Of a stretch of DNA of 52,672 nt, positions 16,467-26,500 are shown in pieces. The stretch comes from Oceanospirillaceae bacterium. Lineage in GTDB: Bacteria; Pseudomonadota; Gammaproteobacteria; Pseudomonadales; Balneatricaceae. Within the stretch, counting starts at the first letter, position 1. Each line of letters starts with the position of its first letter. The notes below the pieces were generated by a model. That model was given only the letters and a program-made list of their open reading frames with translations, did not search any database and was not told the DNA's origin. The DNA lies in NCBI GenBank assembly GCA_013373085.1, contig JABXIM010000031.1:1-52672 (forward strand), given 5' to 3'. The position numbers and the translations under genes were made by a program.

Positions 16467-18018
16467 CTGACGTCTCACTCATCCTGCTGTCGGTCTGCTG
16501 CGGCAACGGTGCCTGCAACAGGTCGCCCCAATCGGTGCGTTTTTCCATGGTTTCGCGGGTTTGCGTCGGGACCAGGTCATCGATAATGGCCGGCTGCCAG
16601 CCGCCACCCAGTGCGCGATAAAGTGTAACGACGGAGATAATGTGATCGCTCTGGTTGATCAGTTCGCGTTCTTCCTGGGCAAATAGTGCCCGCTGTGCAT
16701 CCAGCACACGCTGGAACCCCGCATAGCCTTCCTGGTAGAGGGTGTTGGCGATTTCCAGTGAGCGCTCGGCCGCGACGACAGAGTCGTGCAGAACCGACTG
16801 CCGCTCCGCGGTTTTCACCACATCGATGGCGGCGTCATCGATCTCCCTGGCCGCCAGCAGTGCCGTGTTCTGGAAGTTTTCGATCGCCTGCTGCAGGCGG
16901 GCATCCTGGACCCTGACATTGTTGCTGATCAGACCATGGTCGAACAGGTTCCAGCTGAAGGCCGGTCCCAGGGCAAGCGTGCTGGTATCCGGGCTGCCGT
17001 CAATACTGTTACCCGACCAGCCGAAGCTGCCGAACAGCGAGATCGAAGGATAGTAGTCGGCTTCGGCGATACCGATCTGCGCCGACTGCGCCGCGACCTG
17101 CCAGGCCGCCGCGCGTATGTCGGGGCGACGCATCATCAGCCGGGAGGGGACGGCGCTGACCGTCACACTGGAGACGTCAGGCAACGCGGCATCCACTTCC
17201 GCCAGTTCCGGCAAGACGCCGGGCGGTCTGCCAAGCAGCACGGCTATCGCATTGCGCACCTTGATCAGTCCGGCTTCCAGCGACGGAATGGTCGAGAGGG
17301 TCGACAGGTACTGGGTCTTAGCCTGCTGCAGGTCGAGTTCCGAGTCCTGTCCGCTCTGGAAGATGCGCTCGGTAATTTCGTAGCTGCGCTTTTGAATATC
17401 GCTGTTATTGCGCGCGATTTCGATACGCCCCAGAGTTGTCTTGTAGACGAAGTACAGTTCGACCAGCTGGGCGTTCAGCAGCAACTGAGCATCCTGGCGA
17501 TTGCTGATCGAGGCAAAGAAAGCGGCGTCGGCGGATTCGATACCGCGGCGGAAACGGCCCCAGAAGTCCAGCTCCCAGCCAAGACTGAAACCGGTCTCGT
17601 AGCTTGTGAAGCTATTGTCGACATCCTGGGCGCCGCCATGCTGACGGCTGTCAACGTAGGCAGCGCTGCCGCTGAGCTGCTGCAGCTGCGGATACTGGGT
17701 GGCGCCGGCAATGCCGAGTGTCGCCCGGCTCTCCAGAACTCTCAGACCGGCAATGCGCAGCGTCGGATTCGCCGACTGCACCTTGGCGATCAGGTCGTTG
17801 AGCACCGGGTCGTCGAGCAGCTGCCACCAGAACTGCAATTGCCGCTCGAACGCCTGGTCAGGCGCCCCTGCCTGGCCGTAAAGGTCCGGTTGCCACTGCG
17901 CGAGCCATTCGACCTCGGGCTCCCGATAATCGGGACCAAGCGTGCTGCAGGCGCCGAGCAGCAATGCGGTGGACAACATAGCCAGGTGACGTGTGCACCG
18001 GGTCAGGATCCCCTGCAT
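16456..18018 (-). CDS. NodT-family outer-membrane efflux lipoprotein
   Basis: Encodes 520 residues from the ATG at 18018; the frame extends further but this start gives the lipoprotein signal MQGILTRCTRHLAMLSTALLLGAC, with a lipobox LLGAC. The two TolC-like domains are intact, with motifs such as WWQLLDDPVLNDLI and SLGWELDFWGRFRRGIESADA near the start and PDIRAAAWQVAAQSAQIGIAEADYYPSI in the middle. It forms the outer-membrane exit duct of a tripartite pump. It starts seven bases after the AI-2E-family stop and overlaps the adaptor gene, so it is in the same operon. Confidence 0.92.
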   Translation of the reverse strand: MQGILTRCTRHLAMLSTALLLGACSTLGPDYREPEVEWLAQWQPDLYGQAGAPDQAFERQLQFWWQLLDDPVLNDLIAKVQSANPTLRIAGLRVLESRATLGIAGATQYPQLQQLSGSAAYVDSRQHGGAQDVDNSFTSYETGFSLGWELDFWGRFRRGIESADAAFFASISNRQDAQLLLNAQLVELYFVYKTTLGRIEIARNNSDIQKRSYEITERIFQSGQDSELDLQQAKTQYLSTLSTIPSLEAGLIKVRNAIAVLLGRPPGVLPELAEVDAALPDVSSVTVSAVPSRLMMRRPDIRAAAWQVAAQSAQIGIAEADYYPSISLFGSFGWSGNSIDGSPDTSTLALGPAFSWNLFDHGLISNNVRVQDARLQQAIENFQNTALLAAREIDDAAIDVVKTAERQSVLHDSVVAAERSLEIANTLYQEGYAGFQRVLDAQRALFAQEERELINQSDHIISVVTLYRALGGGWQPAIIDDLVPTQTRETMEKRTDWGDLLQAPLPQQTDSRMSETSDER

Positions 18019-18025
18019 GGCGGGT

Positions 18026-19174
18026 TTATTGTTCGCTGCTTTGGGGATCAGTCGCGACCGTCTGGGCAGCGCCGCCTGCGGCTTCCTCGGTCGCCAGCTC
18101 CTCGGTGTAGTGAACCCACTCCATGAATACCACATAACCAACAGCCAGCAGCGTGGCGCCGATAAAGAGGCCTACGATACCGGACGCGATCATGCCACCA
18201 AGCGCGCCCAGAAGGATTATCGGCATCGGCGCCTCGACGCCCCGGCCGAGCAGCATCGGCTTGAGAAAATTGTCGGCAAGCGCAGACGCCAGGATCAGAA
18301 CGGTATACACGACATTTGCCACGGTGGAGCCGTCACCCATCGACCACAAATAGCCGATGGCCGGCAAGGCTATAAGCAGTCCGGGCAGCTGCAGAATACC
18401 GAACACCAACGTTACCAGGGCCCAGAGCCCTGCGGCGGGAATGCCGGCCAGCAGGAATGAAGTTCCCATCAGCAATGACTGGATAAAGGCCACGCCGACA
18501 ACGCCCACAGCGACCGAGCGGATCGTCGCGGTGGAGAGTTTGTGCAGCCGTGGGCCCTCCTTCGGGCCGGCGAAACGGGCGATAATGCGTCCGATCGCCT
18601 CGCCACCCGATTCGGCATAGGCCATCATCACACCGGCCACGATCAGTGCGCCCAACAGCAGCAGCACGTCGCCGGCAATTCCCCCTGCCATGGAGAGTCC
18701 GACTCTGGCATAGGCTTTCAACTGTGCCATATTCTCGGCGACAAAAGCCGGAAGATCTGCCGATACGGCACTCCATGCCGTGTAAACCGACTCACCGATT
18801 ACCGGCCATTCGGCCACCGACGGCTCGGGCGGTGAAACCTGCAGCGTGTTGTTCTCGATTGCCGAATAGGTTTCGAAAATGTGGTTGGCCAGAGAACTGC
18901 CGAGCAACGCGGCCGGTACGACGAGCAACAGCACGAAGACCAGTATCATCAAGGTCGAGGCACGCCCCTGCCGACCACCGAGCGATCTGGCGATGCGCTG
19001 GTGAAGCGGATAGAGCGCAACTGCCAGAATCAGCGCCCAGGTCAGCAATCCCATGAAAGGCGCGAATATACGCAGGCATATAGCCACCAGCGCCACAATA
19101 ACACCGAGACGAATAAACAGATCCATCAAGTCCCGGGATACAAGTTTCTTGAGCATCGCACTGTCCAGTTGCAT
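18026..19174 (-). CDS. AI-2E family transporter (PerM/YdiK-like)
   Basis: A 382-residue inner-membrane protein with about eight hydrophobic segments and the layout of the UPF0118/DUF20 family, once named for autoinducer-2 export but with members that exchange sodium or move other solutes. The LLLGALIVAGVMMAY and ALGGMIASGIVGLFIGATLLAVGYVVF regions are typical. It is the promoter-proximal gene of the five-gene minus-strand exporter operon. The true substrate is unknown, and placement at the head of a tripartite pump operon is uncommon. Confidence 0.85.
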   Translation of the reverse strand: MQLDSAMLKKLVSRDLMDLFIRLGVIVALVAICLRIFAPFMGLLTWALILAVALYPLHQRIARSLGGRQGRASTLMILVFVLLLVVPAALLGSSLANHIFETYSAIENNTLQVSPPEPSVAEWPVIGESVYTAWSAVSADLPAFVAENMAQLKAYARVGLSMAGGIAGDVLLLLGALIVAGVMMAYAESGGEAIGRIIARFAGPKEGPRLHKLSTATIRSVAVGVVGVAFIQSLLMGTSFLLAGIPAAGLWALVTLVFGILQLPGLLIALPAIGYLWSMGDGSTVANVVYTVLILASALADNFLKPMLLGRGVEAPMPIILLGALGGMIASGIVGLFIGATLLAVGYVVFMEWVHYTEELATEEAAGGAAQTVATDPQSSEQ

Positions 19175-19488
19175 CGGCCTGGCACTCCCTGATTTAGAAC
19201 GATTTCGATTAATAATAGGCAGTTATTCATAGAACGATGTGTTGAATGAGTGAACTTTTTTTTCAAGACGCGGCTTCAATGCTCCACGGCGGTGCGACGA
19301 GATCCCCCAACGCACTGGATTGGTGATTAAATTACATTTGTTAACAGTTACTACTACGCATTTACTGGGCTCAAGGACTATTAGATGAATATATCTAACT
19401 TATATAGCGAGAATAGGTCGTTTGCCGCAGTGCAGCATGGGGCCTATCATAGAATCCGTCGAATGCACACAATACAAGGAGCTGATCC
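19175..19488. other. Divergent AT-rich regulatory region
   Basis: About 314 bases between the AI-2E-headed operon (leftward) and a small plus-strand gene. It is markedly AT-rich for this genome, especially around 19200-19260 and 19320-19410, so both promoters probably lie here. No clean operator is seen. Confidence 0.45.
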
Positions 19489-19707
19489 ATGACCAACGAT
19501 GCCAAAAACCCGACGCCGACCCTGAGCGAACTCCTGAACCGCCTGGACCTGTCGCACCTGCCGCAAACCGAAATTATCCGTCTGCAGGCCGAAGCCGCGC
19601 GCGCCGAATACATTTCAGAGTGCGTCGCCAAGGTAAGCAGCAAGATCAAGGCGCTGTTCGCGGCGCGAAAAACTGAAGTTAATGCATCCGTAATCCGCCA
19701 CGCCTGA
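19489..19707 (+). CDS. Small helical hypothetical protein
   Basis: Encodes 72 residues starting at an ATG preceded by AAGGAG at ideal spacing. The protein is short and polar, with a helical core IIRLQAEAARAEYISECVAK (about 29-48) that resembles the RLRAE-type amphipathic helix found in several tiny proteobacterial proteins. No function is known to me. No signal peptide or membrane segment is visible. The strong ribosome-binding site supports real expression. It lies upstream of two other very small genes but 370 bases away. Confidence 0.65.
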   Translation: MTNDAKNPTPTLSELLNRLDLSHLPQTEIIRLQAEAARAEYISECVAKVSSKIKALFAARKTEVNASVIRHA

Positions 19708-20077
19708 TAAGCGCTCACGTTTTTCGTTGAGGCTCGGTCTGCGAGGCTCTTTGGCGAGTCACTAGAGGCGGCTCCAAAAACAACTCCCGCCCTCGCTCCC
19801 GCTTCGATCGGTTGATAGTTACTTTTTGTTCGCTCCTGCCCCCGAACCTCGTGCAGCGGACGACAACGCTGCGACCACTGTCGGCCCATACCTGCATGTT
19901 CTTGCCTCCGTTTCCGCTGTTTTAATCAAGATGAATTTTTGATTACACACTTGCCACATCATAAGCGCTGTCCTATATATCATCGTGTATATACATACGA
20001 TGTACGTTCGATAGCCAAACTGTTGCTATAGCCGCGTTGTTGCTTTTGTTTTTTGCTTTGTTGGAGACCGCCGGTCG
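19708..20077. other. Intergenic region with operator-like palindrome
   Basis: No gene is visible in this 370-base stretch. Its right part is AT-rich and carries the palindrome at 19981-20002, listed separately, which lies 75 bases before the ribbon-helix-helix gene. Confidence 0.45.
19981..20002 (+). promoter_or_regulatory. Palindrome upstream of ribbon-helix-helix gene
   Basis: CATCGT (19981-19986) and ACGATG (19997-20002) flank a centre containing the self-complementary GTATATAC. Small ribbon-helix-helix proteins often bind such repeats in their own promoters, so autoregulation is a reasonable guess. No binding evidence exists. Confidence 0.4.
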
Positions 20078-20254
20078 ATGGAAAAGCGCAATAGAGCAAA
20101 AAAGAACAGCCAGTTGGTGATACGCATCAACGAGGAGGAGCGCGACCGTTTCGTCGCCCTCTGCGAGGAGATGGACACCAGCGCCGCTCGCGAGGTACGT
20201 CGGTTTATACGCGGATTCCTGGCACAACACGAACACGGCTCCGGCGGTTCCTGA
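20078..20254 (+). CDS. Small ribbon-helix-helix DNA-binding protein
   Basis: A 58-residue protein starting at an ATG with TTGGAG upstream. The pattern is that of a MetJ/Arc-type ribbon-helix-helix: a basic N-terminal arm (MEKRNRAKKN), a beta-strand SQLVIRIN (11-18), helix A EEERDRFVALCEEMD (19-33), a turn, then helix B SAAREVRRFIRGFLA (35-49). This architecture is shared with antitoxins and small transcriptional repressors. The next gene starts 42 bases downstream and both precede a terminator, so the two are probably co-transcribed. The assignment rests on pattern, not alignment. Confidence 0.65.
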   Translation: MEKRNRAKKNSQLVIRINEEERDRFVALCEEMDTSAAREVRRFIRGFLAQHEHGSGGS

Positions 20255-20296
20255 AGGTGTCGGAAGTATCTGAATACGCAACCGAGGAGAGTCCCA

Positions 20297-20407
20297 ATGG
20301 CCAAGGCCAAGGCAGTCAAGAAAGAAATCAAGGTACGCAAAGCCAAGATTGAAAAGCATGAAGGCAAACTGAAGAAGCTTAAAAAGCTGCTCAAAAAAGC
20401 CAAGTAG
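20297..20407 (+). CDS. Lysine-rich 36-residue basic peptide
   Basis: A tiny gene with a strong GAGGAG ribosome-binding site nine bases before its ATG. About half of the 36 residues are lysine or arginine (MAKAKAVKKEIKVRKAKIEK, then a further KK-rich tail ending in LLKKAK), so it probably forms one amphipathic, highly positive helix. Such peptides can coat nucleic acid or ribosomes, or act on membranes; none of these is shown. It follows the ribbon-helix-helix gene by 42 bases and is followed 61 bases later by a terminator, so it likely ends a bicistronic unit. Confidence 0.6.
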   Translation: MAKAKAVKKEIKVRKAKIEKHEGKLKKLKKLLKKAK

Positions 20408-20468
20408 GCAACTGAGAGGTAACGGCGTCAGGCATGCACGTAGCTTTGTGACTGCAGCAACCAGCGCC

Positions 20469-20498
20469 AAAAAAGGAGGATATCGATCCTCCTTTTTT
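20469..20498 (+). terminator. Intrinsic terminator after the small-gene pair
   Basis: A6 - GGAGGAT - ATCG - ATCCTCC - T6: a perfect seven-bp GC-containing stem that the flanking A and T runs extend, followed on the plus strand by six T residues. It has the form of a bidirectional rho-independent terminator and is the clearest in the window. Confidence 0.9.
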
Positions 20499-21020
20499 CA
20501 TCTGTCCCCTCTCATGAACGAACTTCTTCACCCCTTGGTAATCGCGGGTCCTGGACGATGATCAGTGTGATGGGGCTCCGCTGCCCGTCGGAACACCGCC
20601 GTTGCCAGGCGCACAGATTGCGTTACCTTCTAAATATTCATATTTGCTGTCTGCACGGAAGCGGGTTGCGGACAGCAGTGAACGCTAAATGCGCTGCCTG
20701 TCCTGAAAAAGAGCAATGGCTAGCCGCTGACTCAAACTCAGCTTTGTATATTTATTTTCAATGAGTTATGAGGTAAAAAAGGCATTCTTCGCGGTGCAAT
20801 TCGGGCAACACCTGTCAAGATCACGACTACCGCAGACCCATTTCCGGTACGAAACGCCCCGCCCCACACTGGCGTTCCTTTCACGGTGCCTGCATTGCAC
20901 TGTTGGCGCTTTTCGTTTTCTCCGACTATCTTCACTTCGGTGTCACAATCCGGCGAAGCGTTCGAGGTTAGAATAGCAGCGCCAGCTTTGGCTCAAGCAG
21001 CATTCAGGGTGGTTCCGGAG
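20499..21020. other. Intergenic region without a confident gene
   Basis: About 520 bases. Open frames at 20558-20764 and 20761-20976 lack ribosome-binding sites and protein-like composition. No repeat or operator stands out. Confidence 0.4.
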
Positions 21021-21305
21021 ATGAAGTTCAGCAAGGCTCATAAAGCATTCGTAACGGACTGGATTGACCACCAGTTCGCATCCAATCCCATGTTCCCCTG
21101 CAATTGCGCCTCGGTCGTCGATGGCGAGGCCCATGTCTGCACCTCCCATATCAAGGCCTATAAGGCCTGGAAAAAGACGCCGTTCAAGCGCAGCCATATT
21201 CGCGAATGGATCGATGAATGGTTGAATCCGGTGGAAATAGAAGCGCTGCAAATGGCACTGAAAGAGCATGAAATCGCGTTGGGCGAAGCCGAGTCCGTCG
21301 AATAG
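21021..21305 (+). CDS. Small hypothetical protein of DUF-like character
   Basis: Encodes 94 residues from the ATG at 21021, chosen because MKFSKAHKAFVTDWIDHQF begins the ordered part; the longer frame to 20886 adds unstructured sequence. The spacing of the upstream GGTGG is acceptable, while the GGAG touching the ATG is too close to serve. The protein is soluble and contains Cys and His residues (FPCNCASVVDGEAHVCTSH, about 30-48) that could bind a metal, then a basic segment and an acidic helical tail. No family is recognised. It is convergent with the histone-deacetylase-like gene, with three bases between the stops. Confidence 0.55.
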   Translation: MKFSKAHKAFVTDWIDHQFASNPMFPCNCASVVDGEAHVCTSHIKAYKAWKKTPFKRSHIREWIDEWLNPVEIEALQMALKEHEIALGEAESVE

Positions 21306-21308
21306 GCC

Positions 21309-22232
21309 TCAGCTGTCCAGTAATCCCGCGAGATGCTGTTCGACGGAGCGGGCCAGTGCCGGCAGATCGTAGCCCCCTTCCAGCACCGAGACGATGCGCC
21401 CGCCGGTATCACGACGCGCCGCATCGACGATCAGGTCGGTAATCCAGCGGTAATCCTCGTCCTCGAGCAGCAGCTGCGCTAACGGGTCGGCGCGATGGGC
21501 GTCGAAACCAGCCGAGATGAATACGATATCGGGTCTGTGGTCGCGCAGCGCCGGCAGCCAGTCGCGCTCGATCGCCAGCCGGAACGCATCGCTACCGGTA
21601 CCGCCCGGCAACGGCGTATGGACAATATTGGGTCGGCGTATGTCCTGGTATCGAAATGGGTAGAAAGGGAACTGAAAACTCGAGCACACCAGCACTTCGG
21701 GACGATCCTGGAAAATGTCGACGGTGCCGTTGCCGTGGTGAACGTCGAAATCCAGCACCGCAACCCGCTCGGCCCCACCCTGTTTCAACGCCCAGTCGAC
21801 ACCCACCGCAACATTGTTGAAAAGGCAGAACCCCATGGCACGCTCCTGCTCGGCATGGTGTCCGGGAGGCCGGATAGCACAAAACGCATTGTCGGCACGC
21901 GCATCAAGCACCTGCCGGGCCGCCTCGACGACCGCGCCGGCAGCCCGGTGCGCAGCCGACAGACTGTGGGGGTTCAGTGCCGTGTCGGGGTCGGCCCAAC
22001 TCAGTCCGTGGCCCGGATGCAGAGCTTCAATTTCCTCGACGTAGCGACGACCATGGGTCTGATGCAGCCATGCCGGATCGACCACCGGTGCCGTCACGCG
22101 GACAAGTCGGGGTTCCAGCTCCGATGTTTCGAGCCGGCTTTCGATGGCGCGCAGCCGCAATGGGCTTTCGGGGTGTCCCGGCCCCATTTCGTGCAACTGG
22201 CAATCCGGGTGACTGATATAGAGGGTGGTCAT
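21309..22232 (-). CDS. Histone deacetylase family protein (acetylpolyamine amidohydrolase-like)
   Basis: A 307-residue arginase/deacetylase-fold zinc hydrolase. Active-site histidines H125-H126 lie in RPPGHHAEQERAMGFCLFNN; zinc ligands are D163 and H165 in DFDVHHGNGT and D244 in SAGFDAHRADPL; EGGYDL (285-290) supplies the catalytic tyrosine. Bacterial members deacetylate acetylpolyamines, acetoin-related or protein lysine substrates; this one's substrate is unknown. A polyamine link is tempting because a Puu cluster lies 18 kb away, but that is inference. It is monocistronic on the minus strand. Confidence 0.9.
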   Translation of the reverse strand: MTTLYISHPDCQLHEMGPGHPESPLRLRAIESRLETSELEPRLVRVTAPVVDPAWLHQTHGRRYVEEIEALHPGHGLSWADPDTALNPHSLSAAHRAAGAVVEAARQVLDARADNAFCAIRPPGHHAEQERAMGFCLFNNVAVGVDWALKQGGAERVAVLDFDVHHGNGTVDIFQDRPEVLVCSSFQFPFYPFRYQDIRRPNIVHTPLPGGTGSDAFRLAIERDWLPALRDHRPDIVFISAGFDAHRADPLAQLLLEDEDYRWITDLIVDAARRDTGGRIVSVLEGGYDLPALARSVEQHLAGLLDS

Positions 22233-22464
22233 CTCAAACCTGCTCGTCGGTTAGAGGACGGGTACAGTGCCCTTATCAAGTCTAGCCCGCTTGGTGCACA
22301 AAGACGGACGAATGCCGGTAAAATTGTTTAATTTCAATTTTTTATGTTTGAGCTGAAGGGAAGCCGAGGCACACAGGCTGTACTCTGGGGTTTTGCGCCC
22401 AGCCGGATACGCAACCCGGGACAGGCAGTATCGTGACGCCCGATACGGGCTGTTGCCTGGCCAG

Positions 22465-23535
22465 TCAGCGACCGGCCTCGACAACAGGTACCGGTAGCAG
22501 ACGCTCGCCCTCCTCGACACCGGCCAGCACTTCGTAGGTACCCGGCTCCACCTCGCGACCCAGTCTGACCAGGCGCCGCTCGGCGTGGCCGTCGACTTCG
22601 ACCCAGACCAGATTCAGCTGGCCGACCCGGGCCAGCCGGGTCGCCGGAATCAGCAGTTGCGTGCGGCTGCCGGCGGGCACCCGCAGGCGTGCATACATGC
22701 CCGGCAGCAAGCGACTGTCGTAGTCAATCTGCGCCTTTACCTGAAAGCTGCGCGACGCCGGGTCGGCAGCCGGCACAAGCTCCTCGAGCAGTGCCTGTAT
22801 TTCGGCATCCAACGACGGAATCTCAACGCCGAGCTGCTCGCCCGGCGCCATCGACAGCGCCAGCGTTTCCCGCACCTGCGCTTCGATACGCAATGTCAGC
22901 GGATTGTAAATCGACAGCAGCTTGTTGCCCGGGGTTGCGGTGTCGCCCGGCTCGGCGAAGCGATCCACCACCCGCCCGCTGATAGGCGACGTTATGCGGG
23001 TATAGGTCACTGCTGTACGAACCTCTTCCAGCGCCTTTTCCGCCTGCGCCTTTTCGGCGACCAGTGCCTCGAAATTCGAACGAGCCCGGTCCAGGTCGGC
23101 CCGGGCCAGCAATCCTCGTTCAGTCAGTTCGCGTGCACGCTTCAGGCTCTGCTCCGCCTCCTGCAGTCGTGCATCCACCGCCCTGATCTGCTCTTTCGCC
23201 TGGGACTCGCGTGACAATAGCTCCGACTGCTCCAACTCGATCAACAACTGCCCCGGCTCGACCTGATCCCCTGAACGTACATGGATCGCGGTGATGCGGG
23301 CAAGGATACGCGACGAGACGACGGTCGCCTCCTTGGCGCCGACACTGGCCGGCACCGATTCGAACAGCGGCTGCTCCACCACGCGGACCGCAACGGCATC
23401 GGTCTCCGCCAGGGTCGGCACAGGCGCGAGCCCGGGCTCGATGCGATCGCTGAAGGTCCCCGCCATCCAGGCCACGATCAGTATTAGAAACACCAGTGCC
23501 AGCAGCGGCGGCAGCAATCTGCGCATGCGTATCAT
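22465..23535 (-). CDS. RND efflux periplasmic adaptor (membrane-fusion protein)
   Basis: A 356-residue adaptor with an N-terminal hydrophobic anchor (LLPPLLALVFLILIVAWMAG), a lipoyl half ARITAIHVRSGDQVEPGQLLIELEQ, a coiled-coil hairpin (about 100-160), and beta-barrel and membrane-proximal domains. It couples the RND permease to an outer-membrane duct. It is the last gene of the cyclase-headed operon and overlaps the permease stop by four bases. The usual order is adaptor first, so this pump is arranged in reverse. No outer-membrane factor is in this operon. Confidence 0.9.
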   Translation of the reverse strand: MIRMRRLLPPLLALVFLILIVAWMAGTFSDRIEPGLAPVPTLAETDAVAVRVVEQPLFESVPASVGAKEATVVSSRILARITAIHVRSGDQVEPGQLLIELEQSELLSRESQAKEQIRAVDARLQEAEQSLKRARELTERGLLARADLDRARSNFEALVAEKAQAEKALEEVRTAVTYTRITSPISGRVVDRFAEPGDTATPGNKLLSIYNPLTLRIEAQVRETLALSMAPGEQLGVEIPSLDAEIQALLEELVPAADPASRSFQVKAQIDYDSRLLPGMYARLRVPAGSRTQLLIPATRLARVGQLNLVWVEVDGHAERRLVRLGREVEPGTYEVLAGVEEGERLLPVPVVEAGR

Positions 23536-26500
23536 GACGCGACCTCCGGCCGGTCGAAGACCAGCAGATAGACGATGGGGATCACCAGCAATGTGAACAG
23601 CGTCGAGGCGACGATGCCGAATATGATCGCCAGCGCCAGGCCGCTGAACACCGGATCCAGCGTGATCACCAGGTTACCGAGCAGCGTGGTTCCGGCCGTC
23701 AGCAGTACCGGTCGCATGCGTACTGCACCGGCCTGAATCAGCGCATCGCGCAAAACCAGGCCCCGTGCCCGAGCCTGACCAACGAATTCCACCAGGATCA
23801 GCGAATTGCGCACCACGATACCGGCCAGCGCTATCATGCCGATCATGGCGGTGGCGGTGAACAGCACGGGCTCCGGCGCCTCCGCGATCACGCGTTCGCC
23901 GAGTTGGTTCAGCAACCAGAATCCCGGCATGATGCCGATAACGGTTAGCGGGATTGCCGACATGATGATCAGCGACAACACCGCTGAGCCGGTCTGCACG
24001 CGCAGCACGAAAAAGATCGCCACCAGGGCGAACGCGAAGGCCAGCCCCATATCCCGAAATACCCGCAGAGTGATACGCCACTCGCCCTCGCCGCTCCAGA
24101 CGGCCTCGGTGCCCGCCGGCAACGACCAGCTATCGCCGCCGCCCGGGGAGAAAAAGGTACGCGCCTGCCAGTCTAGCGGCGTCGTGTCGCTTCGATCCTG
24201 GTCCGCCCGGATATCGGCGATGACGTCAGCCGGGGTACGGCCGTTCAGCTCCGCCATCACATAGACGACCGGCCGCAAGTCCTTGTGGTGAATGGGATCG
24301 TCAGCCACCAGCGTCTCGAAATGGCCAAGCTCTCCCAGCGCCACCAGTGGCTGCGGGGCGCTGTCGAGACCGGTCGGCCCCCGCAACTGCGCGTATCCCG
24401 GACGTCCCTTGAGCTGCAGGCGCTGGAAGTCGTTGATGGAACCGCGTTGTTCCGGTGCCAGGCGCAGCTCGATCGGCAGTGGCCGGGCTTCCCGAGCCAG
24501 ATTGAGATAGGATGCCACCAGTCCGGCATTGGCCAGACGCAGTGTCTGGTTGACGTCTTCGGTAGCAATCCCCGACAAGGCCGCCTTCTGCTTGTCGGTG
24601 ACGAAACGCAAACGCGGTTGCCGCGCCGTCAGCGTCGAGTCCACCTCAACCACCTGGGGTTCACGTTCCAGCCGGGCCATCAGTTGCCGCGCGCCCTCCT
24701 GCTGTACGCTGTAGGCGGTGAGTTCGCCGGCGTAGATTTCCGCCACCAGGGTGCTCAGCACCGGCGGTCCCGGCGGCACCTCGACCACCTTGATGCGTCG
24801 CCCGCTACCGTCGTACGGTGCCAGCAACTGGCGCAAACGCAGCACCACGGCATGGGACTGATGCCGGCGCCGGGACTTGTCGACCAGGGTCAGCCGCAGC
24901 TCGGCCAGGTTGGGGGCCTGGCGCTGGTAGTAGCGCCGCACCATACCGTTGAAATCGATCGGCGACGGCACGCCGACGAAGGCCCCGACGGCGCGCACTT
25001 CCGGCAGCCGCTTGACCTGCTGCACCAGCGTTTCGGTTACCGCTGCGGTCTGTTCGAGACTCGCGCCTTCCGGCATATCCAGCAATACCTGTACTTCGTT
25101 ACGGTTGTCGTACGGCAGCAGCTTGAGCGGTACCAGACGGTACAGCGGCATCAGCGCGGTCAGCACGAAGAGCAGCAGAAGGACGACCAGCGTCCAGCGA
25201 GCCCGCCGCCTGCTCGCCAGCAGCGGCTGAAGCAGTCGTCCATATACCCCCAGCGAAGCGTCAACGACTGCAACGGCCGGACGGGGGCGCAGCATGCGCG
25301 ACGCCAGCCAGGGCGTGACCAGGAATGCCACCAGGGTGCTGATGGTCACGCTGACGGGTACGTTGAACGCCATTGGCGCCATGTAGGGCCCCATCATGCC
25401 GGTGATGAACGCCAGCGGCACGAAGGCAAGCACGATGGTCAGCGTCGACATCAGCAGCGGTACCCTTATCTCGGCCATGGCCGCGACAATCCGCCCCGCG
25501 GGGTCGCCGTTCGCGCGTCGCAGGTAGCGCTCGATATTGTCGATCCCGGTGATGGGGTCGTCGACCAGCAGGCCGAGCGCCAGTATCAGCGCAAACAGCG
25601 TGACGCGATTGATGGTGTAGCCAAAGGCCATATCCAGCGCCAGCGTGATGCCGTAGCAGATCGGCACCGCCAGACCGACAACCAGCGCCGCGCGCCAGCC
25701 GAGGAAAACGCCGATGAAGACCACCACGGTGAATACCGCGAAGGCAAGACTCGACGTCAGACTGTCGACCTTGGCATCGGCCGTCTGGCCGTAATCTCGC
25801 AGCACCTCCACATGCACCCCGGCCGGCAGCAACTCGGCCTGTAACGCGGCCAGGCGTCGGTGGACAGCATCCGCCACGCCCACTGCATTGCTGCCACGCT
25901 GTTTGGCGACGCTAATTGCCACCATTGGGCGGTAAGGTGCCCCGGGGCGATACGCCGGATGACCCGGGGCGAAATCGATCCAGCCGTAGCTCTGCGCTTC
26001 TGCGGGCCCGTCGACCAGCGTCGCGACATCCCGCAGATAGACCGGCGTACCGTCGATGACATTGACCACCAGACCGGCAAGCGACTGGGGATCGCGCACG
26101 AAATCGCCACTTTCGAGCAGGATTGAGTCGTTATCGAGCGTCCAGTCGCCGGCTTGCTGCAAGCGGTTTGAGAGCTGCAACGCCGAGACCAGATCCAGCG
26201 CCGTGGTTTTGCGTGCCGCCAGGCTTTCCGGGTCGAAGCGAATTTGCAGCGTACGTGGCCGCCCGCCGACCACATCGACCAGGCTGGTCCGGGCGATGCC
26301 CTGCAGGTGCGTGGCAACTTCATCCGCCATCCGCCGCAGTTCGAAATCGCTGTAACGGTGTGGTTCGTCGCTCCAGAGCGCCAGCATCAGGATCGGCACG
26401 TCGTCGACCTCCACCGGTCTCACCTGCCAGCGGCTGACCACAGGCGGTACCCGGTCCTGATTGCTGTAGAGCTTGTTGTAGGTGTTGAGGATCGAGGCTT

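Noticed and set aside
16786-18126. 446-codon plus-strand open frame across the outer-membrane factor gene
   Set aside because: Reads as low-complexity, Arg- and Gly-rich sequence antisense to a well-supported NodT-type gene.
24285-25844. 519-codon plus-strand open frame within the RND permease gene
   Set aside because: Histidine-, glutamine- and arginine-rich antisense translation; the RND permease on the other strand has intact motifs throughout.
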